From: Trichopria drosophilae
Taxonomy: Eukaryota > Arthropoda > Insecta > Hymenoptera > Diapriidae
Direction: 5' to 3'
NCBI GenBank assembly: GCA_030407085.1
Contig: CM059584.1
Location: forward strand, 91,458,501-91,522,500
Length of the DNA stretch: 64,000 nt
The position numbers and the translations under genes are program-made. Below are positions 22,783-33,716 of this stretch, in pieces; position 1 is the first letter of the stretch; each line of letters opens with the position of its first letter. Under the pieces are notes generated by a model, which was not told where the DNA came from, did not search any database, and saw nothing but the letters and a program-made list of their open reading frames with translations.

Positions 22783-23123
22783 TGTTAGAAATGTCCCTAG
22801 CGTAGGGTTGGCAGCAGTGCCGTGTGTCGCGGAGTGGCGACGGTGGCGCGAGCGTCGAGCATAGGACAGATGCGATCGAGCGGCCGAACCGAGCAGTCGA
22901 GGGGTTCGGAAATGGCGCGACGAATTTGGCGGTCGTTTGAGGCAATGCGTTGCGATAACTTTTGTAGACTGTGTGTAATGGGGAAACCAATAAAGAACAG
23001 TGCGACAAAAACCTAATCGAAAGTGTCGATTCCTTACGCCTTTGTGGTGATTTGAAAAAGTGCACCGCGCTGGAGAAACGAACTAATCGGATCTTTTCGT
23101 GATTCACCGAAAGAGAGCTAATA
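22783..23123 (+). repeat. 3' LTR (341 bp)
   Basis: Matches the 5' LTR with one difference noted by eye (A at 22895 for G at 17636). Followed by CAAA, the right target duplication. Confidence 0.92.
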
Positions 23124-23586
23124 CAAAATACCTACAATTTTTAATTTACACTTTATGTTTAATAAATTATGCTGGTAATGAAGAATAACGTGATTTTCGA
23201 AAATTCTGATGATCTGTATCAAAAGGAGACATTGTAACAGTGAATTTTTTGTACATAAAAGTTTGTATTGATTCCCGAAACTTTATATATTACATAATAT
23301 TCTTTGTGAGAGTTCGTTTCCGGAAGCGAAACTGTCACTACCTGATTTCTAGTTCTCTCACTTTACGACATTACAATTCGGGAAAAATCAGGTTTTTTCG
23401 TGCCCCGCCGGTTTTGTGAGTTGTGGCTCTTTTGGCTACTGAGAGTGTGTGGACGCGCATGCCTTTTGAACATTTTTTATCTTCTGAGCCTTAAGTCTGA
23501 AGTGCGTGTTTAACCTGCAAGTTTGAACGTGCCACGTGTTCGTGACATAAATCAGGGTCTGTTGAGCACTTTTCGGCGCTCATCTA

Positions 23587-25423
23587 GTGCCCTGGTTTCC
23601 GCTGCCACGTCCACTGATACTCCGCTGGCTGCTAGTCCGCCCGGTCTCCTCCAGAGGCAGCACGTTCTGGGAGCCTCTCATGTCCGAAGAGGGGACTCCC
23701 TCACCATCCAGCCTAGAGTCGACGCCTACTGCCGCAGCGATTCGCACTAGGGACGAGCCTTCCGCCCCGCCTCAACCCATTACTCCTGTGCCGGGTCGGC
23801 CATCGACTGCTCTGCGATGGCGGCAGCTTAGTAGCCCTGCGCAAGCTCCCATCACGCGCTACTACGAATTGTCAAATTCCAAGCGTCTGCGGTCGCCCGA
23901 ACTTTCCACGGAGTAAACTAAGGGCACAATTCAACCTGCTAAAATAAGGTCGCGCTCTTCTGCACTGCAAGATTCTTCCCAATCAATTACCTGTTGTGAA
24001 ATGGATGCCGATATTATACAGAAGTTGCAGGATAGCATTATTGGTGCGCTGTGAACCAGAATTGACGCTGTTAACAATAAAATAGATGTTGTTAACAATA
24101 AAATTGAAGATTCAAATCTCGAGCGTAAAACTGAATCCAACCATCTTCTTAACGCTTTCACCACATTCAAATCTGAGGTTATGAGTGAATTAAGTGGCCT
24201 TAACTCTTTGAAGCATACATTTTGCTTTACGCTGAAAATAGCTGAAATTTGTTACTCGGGAGTTTTCGGAGCCGCTGATTACGAATCTGAACTCAGATTT
24301 TCAAAATTCAAAATGACGGATCAAATATAACTGACGGAATTGCAAAAATTTACGTGATCAAGGTTAAAAGTGGTTACTTGGGGGTTTTCGGGATATAAAA
24401 ACAAGCCAGTGTCACCCTATATTTCAGTGGGTCATATTAGATCCGCAATTTTGAATTTCGAAAATCTGCGGCCAAATTCGTGAGTAGCGATCCCAAAAAC
24501 TCCCGAGTACCCAATTTCACCTGGATTGGCCATTTTGAATTTTGAAAATCTGAGGTCAGATTCATAATCTGCGACCCCGAAAACTCCCGAGTACCCAGTC
24601 TCGTCATATTTGAGTGACGTTTTCTTCTCCACATATATATTCCGTAAAAAATCCACCATTTTTACACTTTATTTAATTTTTTAAAACAATATAACACGAT
24701 AATTAATTAAAAATATTTGTTTATTTACGTTTCCTAATATGTTGTCGAGATAAGGAAGCAAAAAATTGCAGCAAAATTAATTAATAATTACTTTGAATAT
24801 GAAAATAATGGATTGCAAAACGGTGTAGCATATATGCTACACCATGCTTTAAAGGGTTCAGAAAACGATCGAGGAAAAAGATGAGGAAATTATGAGATTA
24901 ATGGCTAGAATCGAGTCTCAGGACAAATCTGCACGCAAAAAAAAAACATTATTGTAACAGGCTTGAAACCAACCGAACATGTTACTGCTGCAGTCGAACA
25001 GTTTTTATCGACCAATTTTGGGCTTGAAAATGTAGTGGACATTGCCTTCGTTCTTAAGAAGGAGCCTCTCACCATCTTGACGGAACTAATATCTGCTCGA
25101 GCCGAGGCGCACATTCTGTCTAATAAAAGACGTGTACTAACTAGCCAGAACATTTTCATTTCGGGTGACCTCACTAAACAGGAATCAAAAATTGAATTCC
25201 ACGCTCGCGAATTGTCCAGGAAAGCCCTACAGGAGGGGAAAAAGTGCTGAAAAAGCACCGCCGTGTACAAATTGACGGTGTCTGGCACAGATGGTCCGAT
25301 AACCTGGACAAATTTATCAGCGATGAAAAGTTGGCAGTCGACAAGCCTTCCAAAATATTTGCTCAGGCACTTCACCCTCGGGCTTCGTCATCAAAAAACG
25401 TCTACCAACCGCCCACGTAAGCA
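23587..25423 (+). pseudogene. LINE ORF1, L1-like RNA-binding protein (interrupted)
   Basis: A Pro/Ser-rich N-terminus (to 23916) leads, via stops, into a coiled-coil-like stretch (IDAVNNKIDVVNNKI) up to about 24210. After the inserted repeat, the frame resumes with TIEEKDEEIMRLMARIESQ and an RRM-like region (KKNIIVTGLKP, IFISGDLTKQE). The C-terminal domain (KKHRRVQIDGVWHRWSDN) is in the next frame after a shift near 25240 and ends at a TAA near 25420. The order coiled coil, RRM, C-terminal domain is the L1 ORF1 (transposase_22) plan, which binds the element RNA. Confidence 0.75.
24213..24862. mobile_element. Repeat insertion splitting LINE ORF1
   Basis: ORF1 coding similarity stops at about 24212 and resumes at about 24863. 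The insert contains units of a dispersed family marked by TTACTCGGGAGTTTTCGG and AAAATTCAAAATG, once forward (24241-24390) and twice in reverse (24430-24620), then an AT-rich part with the small palindrome GTAGCATATATGCTAC at 24825. Exact ends and target duplication could not be fixed. Confidence 0.65.
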
Positions 25424-25439
25424 AGACCGTGGGTGGTCG

Positions 25440-28400
25440 CCGGTATACTCCAGCGCTTGCACACCGCTTATTGCCTCAGCCTTCATCGAAGATGATTTTC
25501 ATTCTGCACCAGCTCCTACCATCGAACTTTCTATCCTCTTCTGGAATATCCACGGCCCGCTAAGCCTATCTACAGTCAATGTCACGGCTGCGACTATTTT
25601 GAATTTTTCGGAAACCTGGACACCTGATGACATCGCTCTTCCGCTTCTTCAAGACCATCTCTTCGTCAACTCTCCCGCCGTCCGGGATGGCGCTAGGGGT
25701 AGGTTTAGTGGAGGTCTCCTTACGACAATTCCGAGGCGGGGTTCCACCGAGGTTCTAGAGTTCACCGCCAATTGGATCTTTTCAGTTATTAAAACGTTTC
25801 CATCCACCACACTTATTCCGTTACTAGACACCTTACAAGCCAGCATTGATAAGTTCCTCTCACTTTATCCACAAGCAATTTTTGTACTTGGCGGTGACTT
25901 TAACTCCTGGGTGGGCTCCATGGACCTCGACTGCGATTTTTCCGTATCGTTTGCCAGCACGTTTCTCCATTGTGATCGGCGTTCGTCCGACCAAAGAACA
26001 AACCAGAGAGGTGTATTACTTTATAACTTTATGCGGGATAATAATCTGGTTCTGCTGAATGGTTACACGAGCGTTGATTTTCCGGTCGGTTTTACCTTTT
26101 TGAGAGAGCGTGGCCGTAGCATAGTTGATCTTGTCTAGATCTCTGGCAATTCTCTACAATATGTCCAAGACCTTGAAATCGGTACCGAACCAGGCGTCTC
26201 TGATCATCTTTCTTTTTGATTAAAATTACGTTTGTCGCTCACGGAACAGGAAGCGCCGCCAACTGAGTCTCGTTATAGAGGAGAAAGAAGGATTCTTAAT
26301 ATGCTTGCAACCAGTAGCTAATTCCAAGAGCTTCTAAATAAGTCTTCACCTCGCTTTGAAATTAAAGAAAATATTCCAGTCGATGCGATCCTTCCTTCCT
26401 TCACTACTAGCCTGATTAACTCAGCCGTGAGCGCAGGTCATTTACACGACTTACATATAAGTTCCCAGGTGTCCTGTCCGAAAATGCCATAGTTTGATGC
26501 GAACTGCAGACAAGCGCGGAAAACCTTGAATCGGGCCTTAACTGTCCTACGACGCAATGTTTCCCCACAGTCAGAGTCAATATATCTAACGGCGAAACAA
26601 ATCTATTGCAAAACTATTCGGCTGTCTAAAAAGCAATATGCTGACAAAGTTGCGAACAGCTTTGCCGAGGTTAGGGATGCCAGCGCTTTCTGGGCTACGA
26701 TCCGCAGGCTTAGGAGGGGTCCCCCCTCTCGATCCCACACAGTTTCTACCGCATCCTGGAACGCGCATCTGACACTCCTTTTCCCGTCTAAGTTGCCACT
26801 ACCTTTTTTAGCACTCACTACCAATTTTTAGACATTCCAATTGCGGAACGAGAACTTTTGGACAGCATGAGGAGACTGAAATCCGGTACGGCAATTGGTC
26901 CCGACGGTCTTCTTGCGGAGCTCCTAAAGCTCTTGGAGGGGGAATGGCGTCGGTTCACCCTTGATCTTTTAAATTATATCTTTATGTATGAAATACCTGA
27001 GGCTTGGATGAGCGCCAGTCTCTTCATGCTCTTCAAAAAAGGTGATCCGGCGAATCCTGAGAATATTAGAGCGATAGCTATAACTAATGCGCTAGCGAAA
27101 CTTCTGTCTCAGATTATCGTGGTAAGGATGGAATAATAGGCAAATCGCACTAATATTCTGTCAAACGAGCAATCGGGGTTTAGGAGGGGCCATTCGACGG
27201 TTGATAACATTTTCACCTTAATAGCAGCTGCGCAGATACTCCTCAGACATCGAGCTGGGAAAATGCTACGCTCTGTTCGTTGATTTCAGGCGCGCATTTG
27301 ATTCCGTCCCCCACGATCTCCTGGGGCAGAAATTGTATGCTTACGGCTTAAGCGCCAAACATATTCGTTTACTGAAAACAATGTATAGCAAAGCCACAAT
27401 TATGACTAACAGTGGTGAAACACCTTCAGACTCGTTCAGGGTGACGGCGGGTGTTCTCCCGGGCGAAATTTTAAGTCCGCTTCTTTTTATTTTATTTTTA
27501 GCCGATATTCTCACATTCTTTCGGGACCGTGGTGTGAGAGGCATTGACTATACGCGTCTCTTTGATCTTTTGCTTTTGCTCTTTGCTGATGATATGACGA
27601 TTTTTGTCTACTCACCTGCCGACTTTAGACTTAAGCTCCGAATTCTTGTCGACTACTGTAATTTAAATGGCCTAACGGTGAATATCAAAAAAACTGAGAT
27701 AGTTATCTTCCGGAAAGGTGGTCGTCTTGAAGCAAACTCGAGTCAATTCTATTTTGCAGGAAGGACGGTAGAAATTGTTCTAACTTACCGCTATCTGGGC
27801 ATTTTAGTCTCATCATCAACAAAGGGTCTCAAAGCGGCCGACGACGCAATAGTGAGAACGCGGCAAGCGACTGCCTCTGTCCTTAACATAACAGTCTCGG
27901 CAAGGGCGGACGCGTGGTCCGGTGCTCTACAGCTTTACCAAGCTATGATCGTGTCCGTGCTGCTCTACGCTGCTCCATGCTGGACCTTACAATATTTCGA
28001 CCGACTGGAAGCAACTCAAGTCGAGTTTTTTAAGCGCCTTTATTGTTTGCCTAGGAAAACACCTGCCTACCTTGTACGCCTAGAACTCGGGCTCTATCCA
28101 ATTTCGGTGGAGATTACTAAACGTGCGATGTCGCTAGTTGTACGTTTCTTGAAGCAACCCCCTTCCAGTTTACCGCGTATGGGTTTCTTACGTCTAGCCG
28201 AATTAAGCCAAGGGCCAAACAACCCAGATGCTTACAACCGGGTCTCGCAACTAAGGGGCGTTTTGTGCTCTCCACTCTATGCCGATCTGTGGACCAATTT
28301 GACAGCGGACTTTTGGGAAGCTAACCTAGCGCAAATCTGCCATTATTTTGCGCATCAACAGCGTATGAACGATGTACAACGATATTATAATTCTGCGTCT

Positions 28401-28652
28401 ATCCAATTTCCGATATTTAGAGTGTTCTCCGACTGCTTTGTTAATGAATATCCAAACCGATGTCCCACATCTTATGTGCGTGTTAAAATGCAATTGAGAA
28501 CGGCCACTCGCTATTCGTATACTTTTACCCTCAGTGACTGTCCTCAGACTAAGTCGTATCGTGATTCTATATCTGACAACCTTAAAAAGCGGAAATGTTC
28601 GACTTCCAATTTGCTGTCTTTCTTAGTCGCTATGCAGGATTTAGATGTATAG
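25440..28652 (+). pseudogene. LINE ORF2: endonuclease and reverse transcriptase (several nonsense codons)
   Basis: The endonuclease part (to about 26210) shows ILFWNIHGP, FSETWTPDD, the GGDFNSW motif, SIVDLV and VSDHLSF, the standard APE series. The reverse transcriptase part shows GTAIGPDGLLAELLK, LFKKGDPANPENIR, FRRGHSTVDNIF, VDFRRAFDSVPHDLL, GVLPGEILSPLLF and the catalytic FADDM. The C-terminal frame 27333-28652 is open for 439 residues. Stops interrupt at about 26136, 26217, 26319 and 26490, and frame shifts near 26830, 27135 and 27260. Only the 3' third is uninterrupted, so the copy is dead. Confidence 0.85.
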
Positions 28653-28875
28653 AAAATGCTGGATTTTTATGTTGAAAACTGCTTTAAACGGAGAGCGTTC
28701 TTACTGAACCCCTAGACTGTAGCGTATGTTTCTTTTTTGCTATGTACCTAAGCTTATAAACCTGCTTACCTCACGCTTATATTTTTGTATTTTTACAGAT
28801 ATGCTGCTTTTCTGTCCTGCCGAATTGTAACTCCTTCCCAACAGAATATGTATTTTCTTTTTATGGAAATAAATA

Positions 28876-28903
28876 TTATCTATCTATCTATCTATCTATC
28901 TAT
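28876..28903 (+). repeat. (TATC)n LINE tail
   Basis: Seven tetranucleotide units directly after AATAAATATTA, fitting the 3' terminus of the LINE. Confidence 0.85.
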
Positions 28904-29261
28904 AATATTCTTTAATATTATAAAATATTATATAACCTATAAGAAACTAGTATTTTTGAAATGCTAAAATACGTATTCTTTTAGACATTATAAAATATTC
29001 TTTTGAAACATGAGAATTTAAAAGAATATCTTTTACTCGATAATAAGTAAATGCTAAAAGACGAAGATTCTTATGGATAACATATGGGATTTCAGTAATT
29101 GCAATATTTATTTTACGGGGTATAAGAAATCGATTTAAAAGACACGGGATTTTAACTGATAAAATACACATTTCTCAGTGCACTATTCAAATATAGTGTT
29201 GTGTGAAAAGAGAATTAAAGATTAAATTTATAGAAATATTTAATTAATATAAATAACATTT
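28904..29261. other. Unassigned AT-rich interval
   Basis: No gene or clear repeat. Several short blocks of the type TTTTAGACATTATAAAATATTC and AAAAGAATATCTTTTA give weak self-complementarity. Confidence 0.4.
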
Positions 29262-29612
29262 AACCTGGAGGAAGACTGTCTTGAAGAAAATATTAGTTAA
29301 ACCTACAAGCATTTAACGTAAAATAACCAAAACTGGAGGAAGGCAATCTTGAAAAAATATTAACTGAACCTAGAAGACTTTAAGCTAAAATAACCTAACC
29401 TGGAGGAAATTACTCTTTAAGAAAATATTAGTTAAATCTATAAGCATTTAATCTTACATAACCAAACCTGGGGAAAGCAATCTTCAAGAAAATATTAGTT
29501 TAACCTACAAGCATTTAACCTTACATAACCAAAACCGTAAGAAAGCAGTTTTACAAGAAAATATTAGTTAAACCTACAAGAATTTAAACTAAAATAACCA
29601 ACACTAGAGAGA
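29262..29612 (+). repeat. ~68-bp tandem repeat, 5 copies
   Basis: Units start at about 29263, 29331, 29399, 29467 and 29536. Each has ACCTGGAGGAA or a variant, GAAAATATTAGTTAAACC and AAGCATTTAA, then AAAATAACC. Divergence between copies is modest. Confidence 0.88.
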
Positions 29613-29619
29613 GTGTAGA

Positions 29620-30470
29620 TCGCCTGTTTAGAATATATTAAAAATGAATGGATTTTAACGAATGACTTACGTATTTTATCGAGAAAAATATTCTCTACAA
29701 CTTCACCGTATCATTTTTTGAAATTTCTAAAGCTAACATATATCTATTTGTTTAAAAAATAAAAATAGTTAAATTTTAGAATTCTCGAATAAAGGACCCC
29801 GCAGGAAATCATAGGGAAATGGCTCTCAGTCGAATGTCCTGAAATTTGGGAAAATGATAGTTCATATAATGTAGATTAGAAGTGCCCATAGGCCCGAAGT
29901 CCCTAGATGGCTAGTTTTTGAGTTACAGCCACTTGAAACTGCCAATTTTCGCAAATTGCAGAATGGTGATCCTCGACTCTTCGGTCGAGCGCACCTTATG
30001 CTTAGTGAAGTATGGTCAAGGATATATATATAAGATATATAATCTGTCATATGTAATCTATAAACAACTGTTTTAAGTTATATATAGTTATATACAATTT
30101 TAGCGGTTGACACGCGTTTGTCCCCCGTGTCAACTGTCCGAAAAGTCATTTGTACGAAATGCATTTGTCCGAAAACCGAATCTACCCGAATCAAAATGTC
30201 AAATGTCCGAAAGTCAATTGTACGAAAAGTCAATTGTACGAAATGCATTTGTCCGAAACCACTCGTGTCTAAAAGTTACCAGATAATTTTTCTGCAATGA
30301 ATTACCGACCGAAAGGTTTGTGTCTCTACTGGAATGTGGGGAGGAAAGAAACAGCGGTGCAGTAACTGACCGAAGTCCATTCTCTGTGGTCGGTAATGAA
30401 GAAATTTATTGACGGGCTTGGCATATTACTTTTAAACAATGTATTTAAACGGGTAAGACATTATTACATT
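29620..30470 (+). repeat. Composite dispersed repeat, nearly uninterrupted copy (halves X and Y)
   Basis: Half X (29620-29965) matches 61085-61390 inverted; half Y (about 30020-30470) matches 52495-53025 inverted. At the other locus the two halves are separated by the 8-kb foldback element, so this copy approximates its empty site. A 65-base stretch at about 29966-30030 lies between the halves here only. Confidence 0.8.
30118..30275 (+). repeat. Degenerate short tandem motif (TGTCCGAAA / TGTACGAAA)
   Basis: At least seven units of TGTCCGAAA, TGTACGAAA and GTCAATTGTACGAAA alternate. The inverted copy is at 52685-52835. The open frame across it is repeat-driven. Confidence 0.8.
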
Positions 30471-33149
30471 CTTAAAATGTATAGAAGTGTGGTAAACCTT
30501 TACGCTGTTCAATTGTGTTAACAGACGAAAATTGCGCCACAAGTATTGAAATAAAAAATTTACTTGCAAATTAACTTACAAGAAAGTAGTTATACATTTC
30601 ATTCCCAGTAAACGGAAATGGATTCAATTTTTTAATGCCTTTTCATTCTGATTTTAAAACCCTAAAAATGGATGGAAATTGATTGATATCTGTGCAAATC
30701 AATTTTCTTAATTTATTTCTATTTTTAATTTTAAAATTTTTATTTTTTTATAATTTTGCTATTCTTTTACCACTGGTAGACCACTGATCTACTGCTATCG
30801 AGCACTGTTTAAGACGTAATACGATATTTGAACAGGTACACTTTTTGTACACCTCTGAGAATATTTGTTCATAATTTCTAGATGATTTATGTACATATTT
30901 ATGGTGTATTTTTATATGCTCTCGATACGGAAGCATTAAAATGAAAAAAAGGACTGATTTTTCACTTTTAACAACGTCTACAGATCATTACAAGTAATTA
31001 TTAATAACTAAAGCGTCTAGAAATAATGAACAAATATTCTTAAACGTGTAATAAATGTGTAACTGTTCAGAAAAATTGTATTTTTCAAGATTTACAATTT
31101 TAATAGCCATTTTAAGTTTGTCAGAGTCTGTGAAGTATTTACCGCATACTCGGTTCGGTAGAATCTCTAGAATCATAAATACAGAAAACTTTTTCTGTAT
31201 TTATATGAATTCATACCAGACTTTTCATATTCCGAATTCCGAATGAAAAAGTATTCGTAGCTTTTAATTTCAAAGAAAAAAATATTTCTGGATTTAAGTG
31301 AATCCAAACCAGACATTTTTCTTTCCTATTTCGAGTTCCAAATGAAAAAAACATTCACATATTCCATATTTACGAAGAAAGTTTTTCTGGATTCGAAGGC
31401 ATTACAGTTGGTGTCTCCGAATTTTTAAAAATGAATGCAAACGCATTTGGGATGAAAATATATTCAAAAGTCCAGAAAACCGCTATTCAGAATCGTTGAA
31501 GTGAATGTTTTTTCATCTATTCAATCCATTTCGTATCTAAGACTTTTTTTGTTTCATTTCTGATTTGTAATATGCGTTGATTTCGAACATTTCATTTTAC
31601 ATAAACAAATTTATCAGATTCTCACACTGAAACAAATTAGCGGTTGATCCGTATTCAACTACACCAAGAATAGTATCTAATACAACTTTTTGTAGTATCA
31701 GATACCGTTGTAGTAGTATTAAATACTACTTGACGTTGTTGGCGCATATTTTTACTACTACAACTGGTATCTAATGCAATTTAGGTAGTATTGTATACTA
31801 TTTGTTTTTGGACCATATTCAACTACTGTAAGTAGTGTTTAATACAATTCTTTTTTCTCAGTGCATGTTAAAATTTGTTTACGATAATGTAAAAGTAGTT
31901 GAAACAATTTTTTTTTAATGCGAAGGAAAAAATTAATTTCATTCATACTTTCATGTAGAAAAAGGATACCGACTTTCTCGGGCTCTCATATAGCATATTC
32001 GGATGATTGTACCGTGTCTGCACTTTTCAGTGCACATATTCGGCAGGAGGTTAATAATCAGTATGTGGTTGTAGATCTGTACGGGGTACAGAGAAAGTTA
32101 TTATATACTTTTTAGTCCGTTTTAAAAATGTGGTTTTTACCATTTTTTTTATTTAATTAATTATTGTCTGCTTTTTAGTGCAAGGTGTGTATAAATTTGC
32201 AGTCAATTTTATAGTACATTTTTTAATCAAATTATTATAAATAAGTAACAAACTCATTTATTCTGCTGAGGGCTGTCCCCTACACATATTGTTTTAATGC
32301 ATAACATTGCATTGTCATCCAATTCCAACCTATTGGTAAAACTTCAAATCTCAATTCACTAAGGGAGTACAAGAAATGTTGATCGCAGACAGATCGAGAA
32401 CAGACAGACAGACAAGAAAGCAAGTTAATAAAAACGTGATAAAATACATTTTAATTGATTTCGTATATTTTGATATATATATTCGTAATATTATGTATTC
32501 TCGGATTTAATTGTGCGTTCAAACTCGATACTTCATATTGTGTATATTTAAAGTGTAATGTATTCGTTATTTTGGAACAATTACTTTTGCATTCAAAAGT
32601 ACTGCTGTTGCACAAAATCAGGATTCAAACTAGAACACATCATTTGTGTTTTCATCACTTCATTTCCGTTTATTGGGTCTCTAAGCTTCCATACGATTGA
32701 TAATTCCTTGATTTATTTTTAATTGTTGTCTAGCAACATACCCAGTAAACAAAAAAGATTCTAGTAATGATTAGGAAGCATTAACAAGCATTCCATTTCT
32801 CAGAAGGATTCAGAAGGGTTCAACTTGGAAGAGCTGAAATCTTCTATATGCATTCAAAATGATTCGGTATTGAGAATTATTGACAAGTTTTCACAAATAA
32901 GTTTCGAAAAGGACAAATTGAAACCTTTTAAATGCTTCGTCGTTTACAGGGCAATTAATCAAAAATAACTTTTTCTGTATTCGATTACATAAGACATATT
33001 TATGTTAAAAAGAATTTTCTGACAACTGATTCACAATTTTTGAAGAACGGCGTAAAATGTTATTGCGTTTCAGCCAACCTCCTGTATCGCTGTCGCCGAG
33101 TGATATGAACGCCTCAGGGCCTCGAATTCCATTCAGTTCTTTACATAAC
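30471..33149. other. AT-rich interval without recognised genes
   Basis: Contains short dispersed motifs such as CCCAGTAAAC-GAAATGGATTC near 30605 and 32740 (others near 37720 and 49640), and a patch of TAGTATTxxATACTA-like repeats at 31660-31850. Frames of 60-80 codons show no domain. Confidence 0.45.
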
Positions 33150-33326
33150 TATAGACTGTGTGCATACTAACACAAACTTACGGAAGTAATGTGTGACTGT
33201 ACATAAACACTTAGACGCCCTCTTTCCGACACGCTGTAAGTTTTGGCTCGCTATTTTATGTCTATGTACATAACCACACAAACTCACGCCTGCAAGTTTG
33301 TGTTAGTATGCACATAGCCTATATAT
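33150..33326. mobile_element. MITE, ~175 bp with TIRs
   Basis: GCATACTAACACAAACTT near 33163 is matched inverted near 33290-33312, and the similarity runs out to CTATAG/CTATAT at both edges. No coding capacity. TA-rich flanks are compatible with a TA target. Confidence 0.75.
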
Positions 33327-33675
33327 ACTATATACCTCTTCAAGTAGTGTGTATTTATTAAGTGGGATAATCTTTATAAAAATGACATGACGAAACGTAC
33401 AATGATTCGTATTTGGATTTATTCGTTTCAAAGGGGATGTATTGGATGTATTGTTTATATTATTAAACACCGACGCCAGCGTCCCTTAACACAACTTCAT
33501 GTATTAAATTATATTAAAATAATATCATAAAAATAAATCAGTAATTGTAGATCATGGTTCTTGAGATTGTAAATATTGCTGAATTATCTGCAGTCGCTCC
33601 GATTCTGTTCCGTACGCGGCAAACATTTCGCCATTGAGTCCTAAACATACAACATAAACGTAAGATAATGACAAT

Positions 33676-33716
33676 GATAATAATAATAATAACGATAATA
33701 ATAATAATAATAATAA
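33676..33716 (+). repeat. (ATA)n / (TAA)n microsatellite
   Basis: About 13 trinucleotides with one interruption, ending exactly where the REL-type LINE begins (GGGGCCCAAAGGG at 33717). Confidence 0.95.

Larger units (their letters stand above)
17524..23123 (+). mobile_element. Ty3/gypsy LTR retrotransposon, full length, defective
   Basis: Two 341-bp LTRs (17524-17864 and 22783-23123) flank gag and pol in the order protease, reverse transcriptase, RNase H, integrase, which defines Ty3/gypsy. A CAAA target duplication is present at 17520-17523 and 23124-23127. No envelope or chromodomain was seen. I noted one difference between the LTRs (17636 versus 22895), implying a young insertion, yet the coding region has four frame breaks and a missing integrase catalytic residue. 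A likely tRNA-Leu primer site and the overall look suggest the mdg3/micropia side of gypsy, a tentative placement. Confidence 0.93.
23350..28903 (+). mobile_element. APE-type LINE with two ORFs, degenerate
   Basis: A 5' region from about 23350 (exact start unclear), an ORF1 with an L1-like RNA-binding region, an ORF2 with apurinic-type endonuclease and reverse transcriptase, a short 3' UTR, and a (TATC)n tail ending at about 28903. ORF1 is interrupted by another repeat at about 24213-24862. The clade is left open; the tetranucleotide tail and APE endonuclease exclude the R2/R4 type seen at 34 kb. Confidence 0.88.

Noticed and set aside
29262..30275. CRISPR-like array
   Set aside because: Units are contiguous with no spacers, and the DNA is clearly eukaryotic.
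30118..30300. Frame with CTKCICPK repeats, also at 52659-52875
   Set aside because: Cysteines come from the TGTCCGAAA/TGTACGAAA tandem motif, not a zinc protein.
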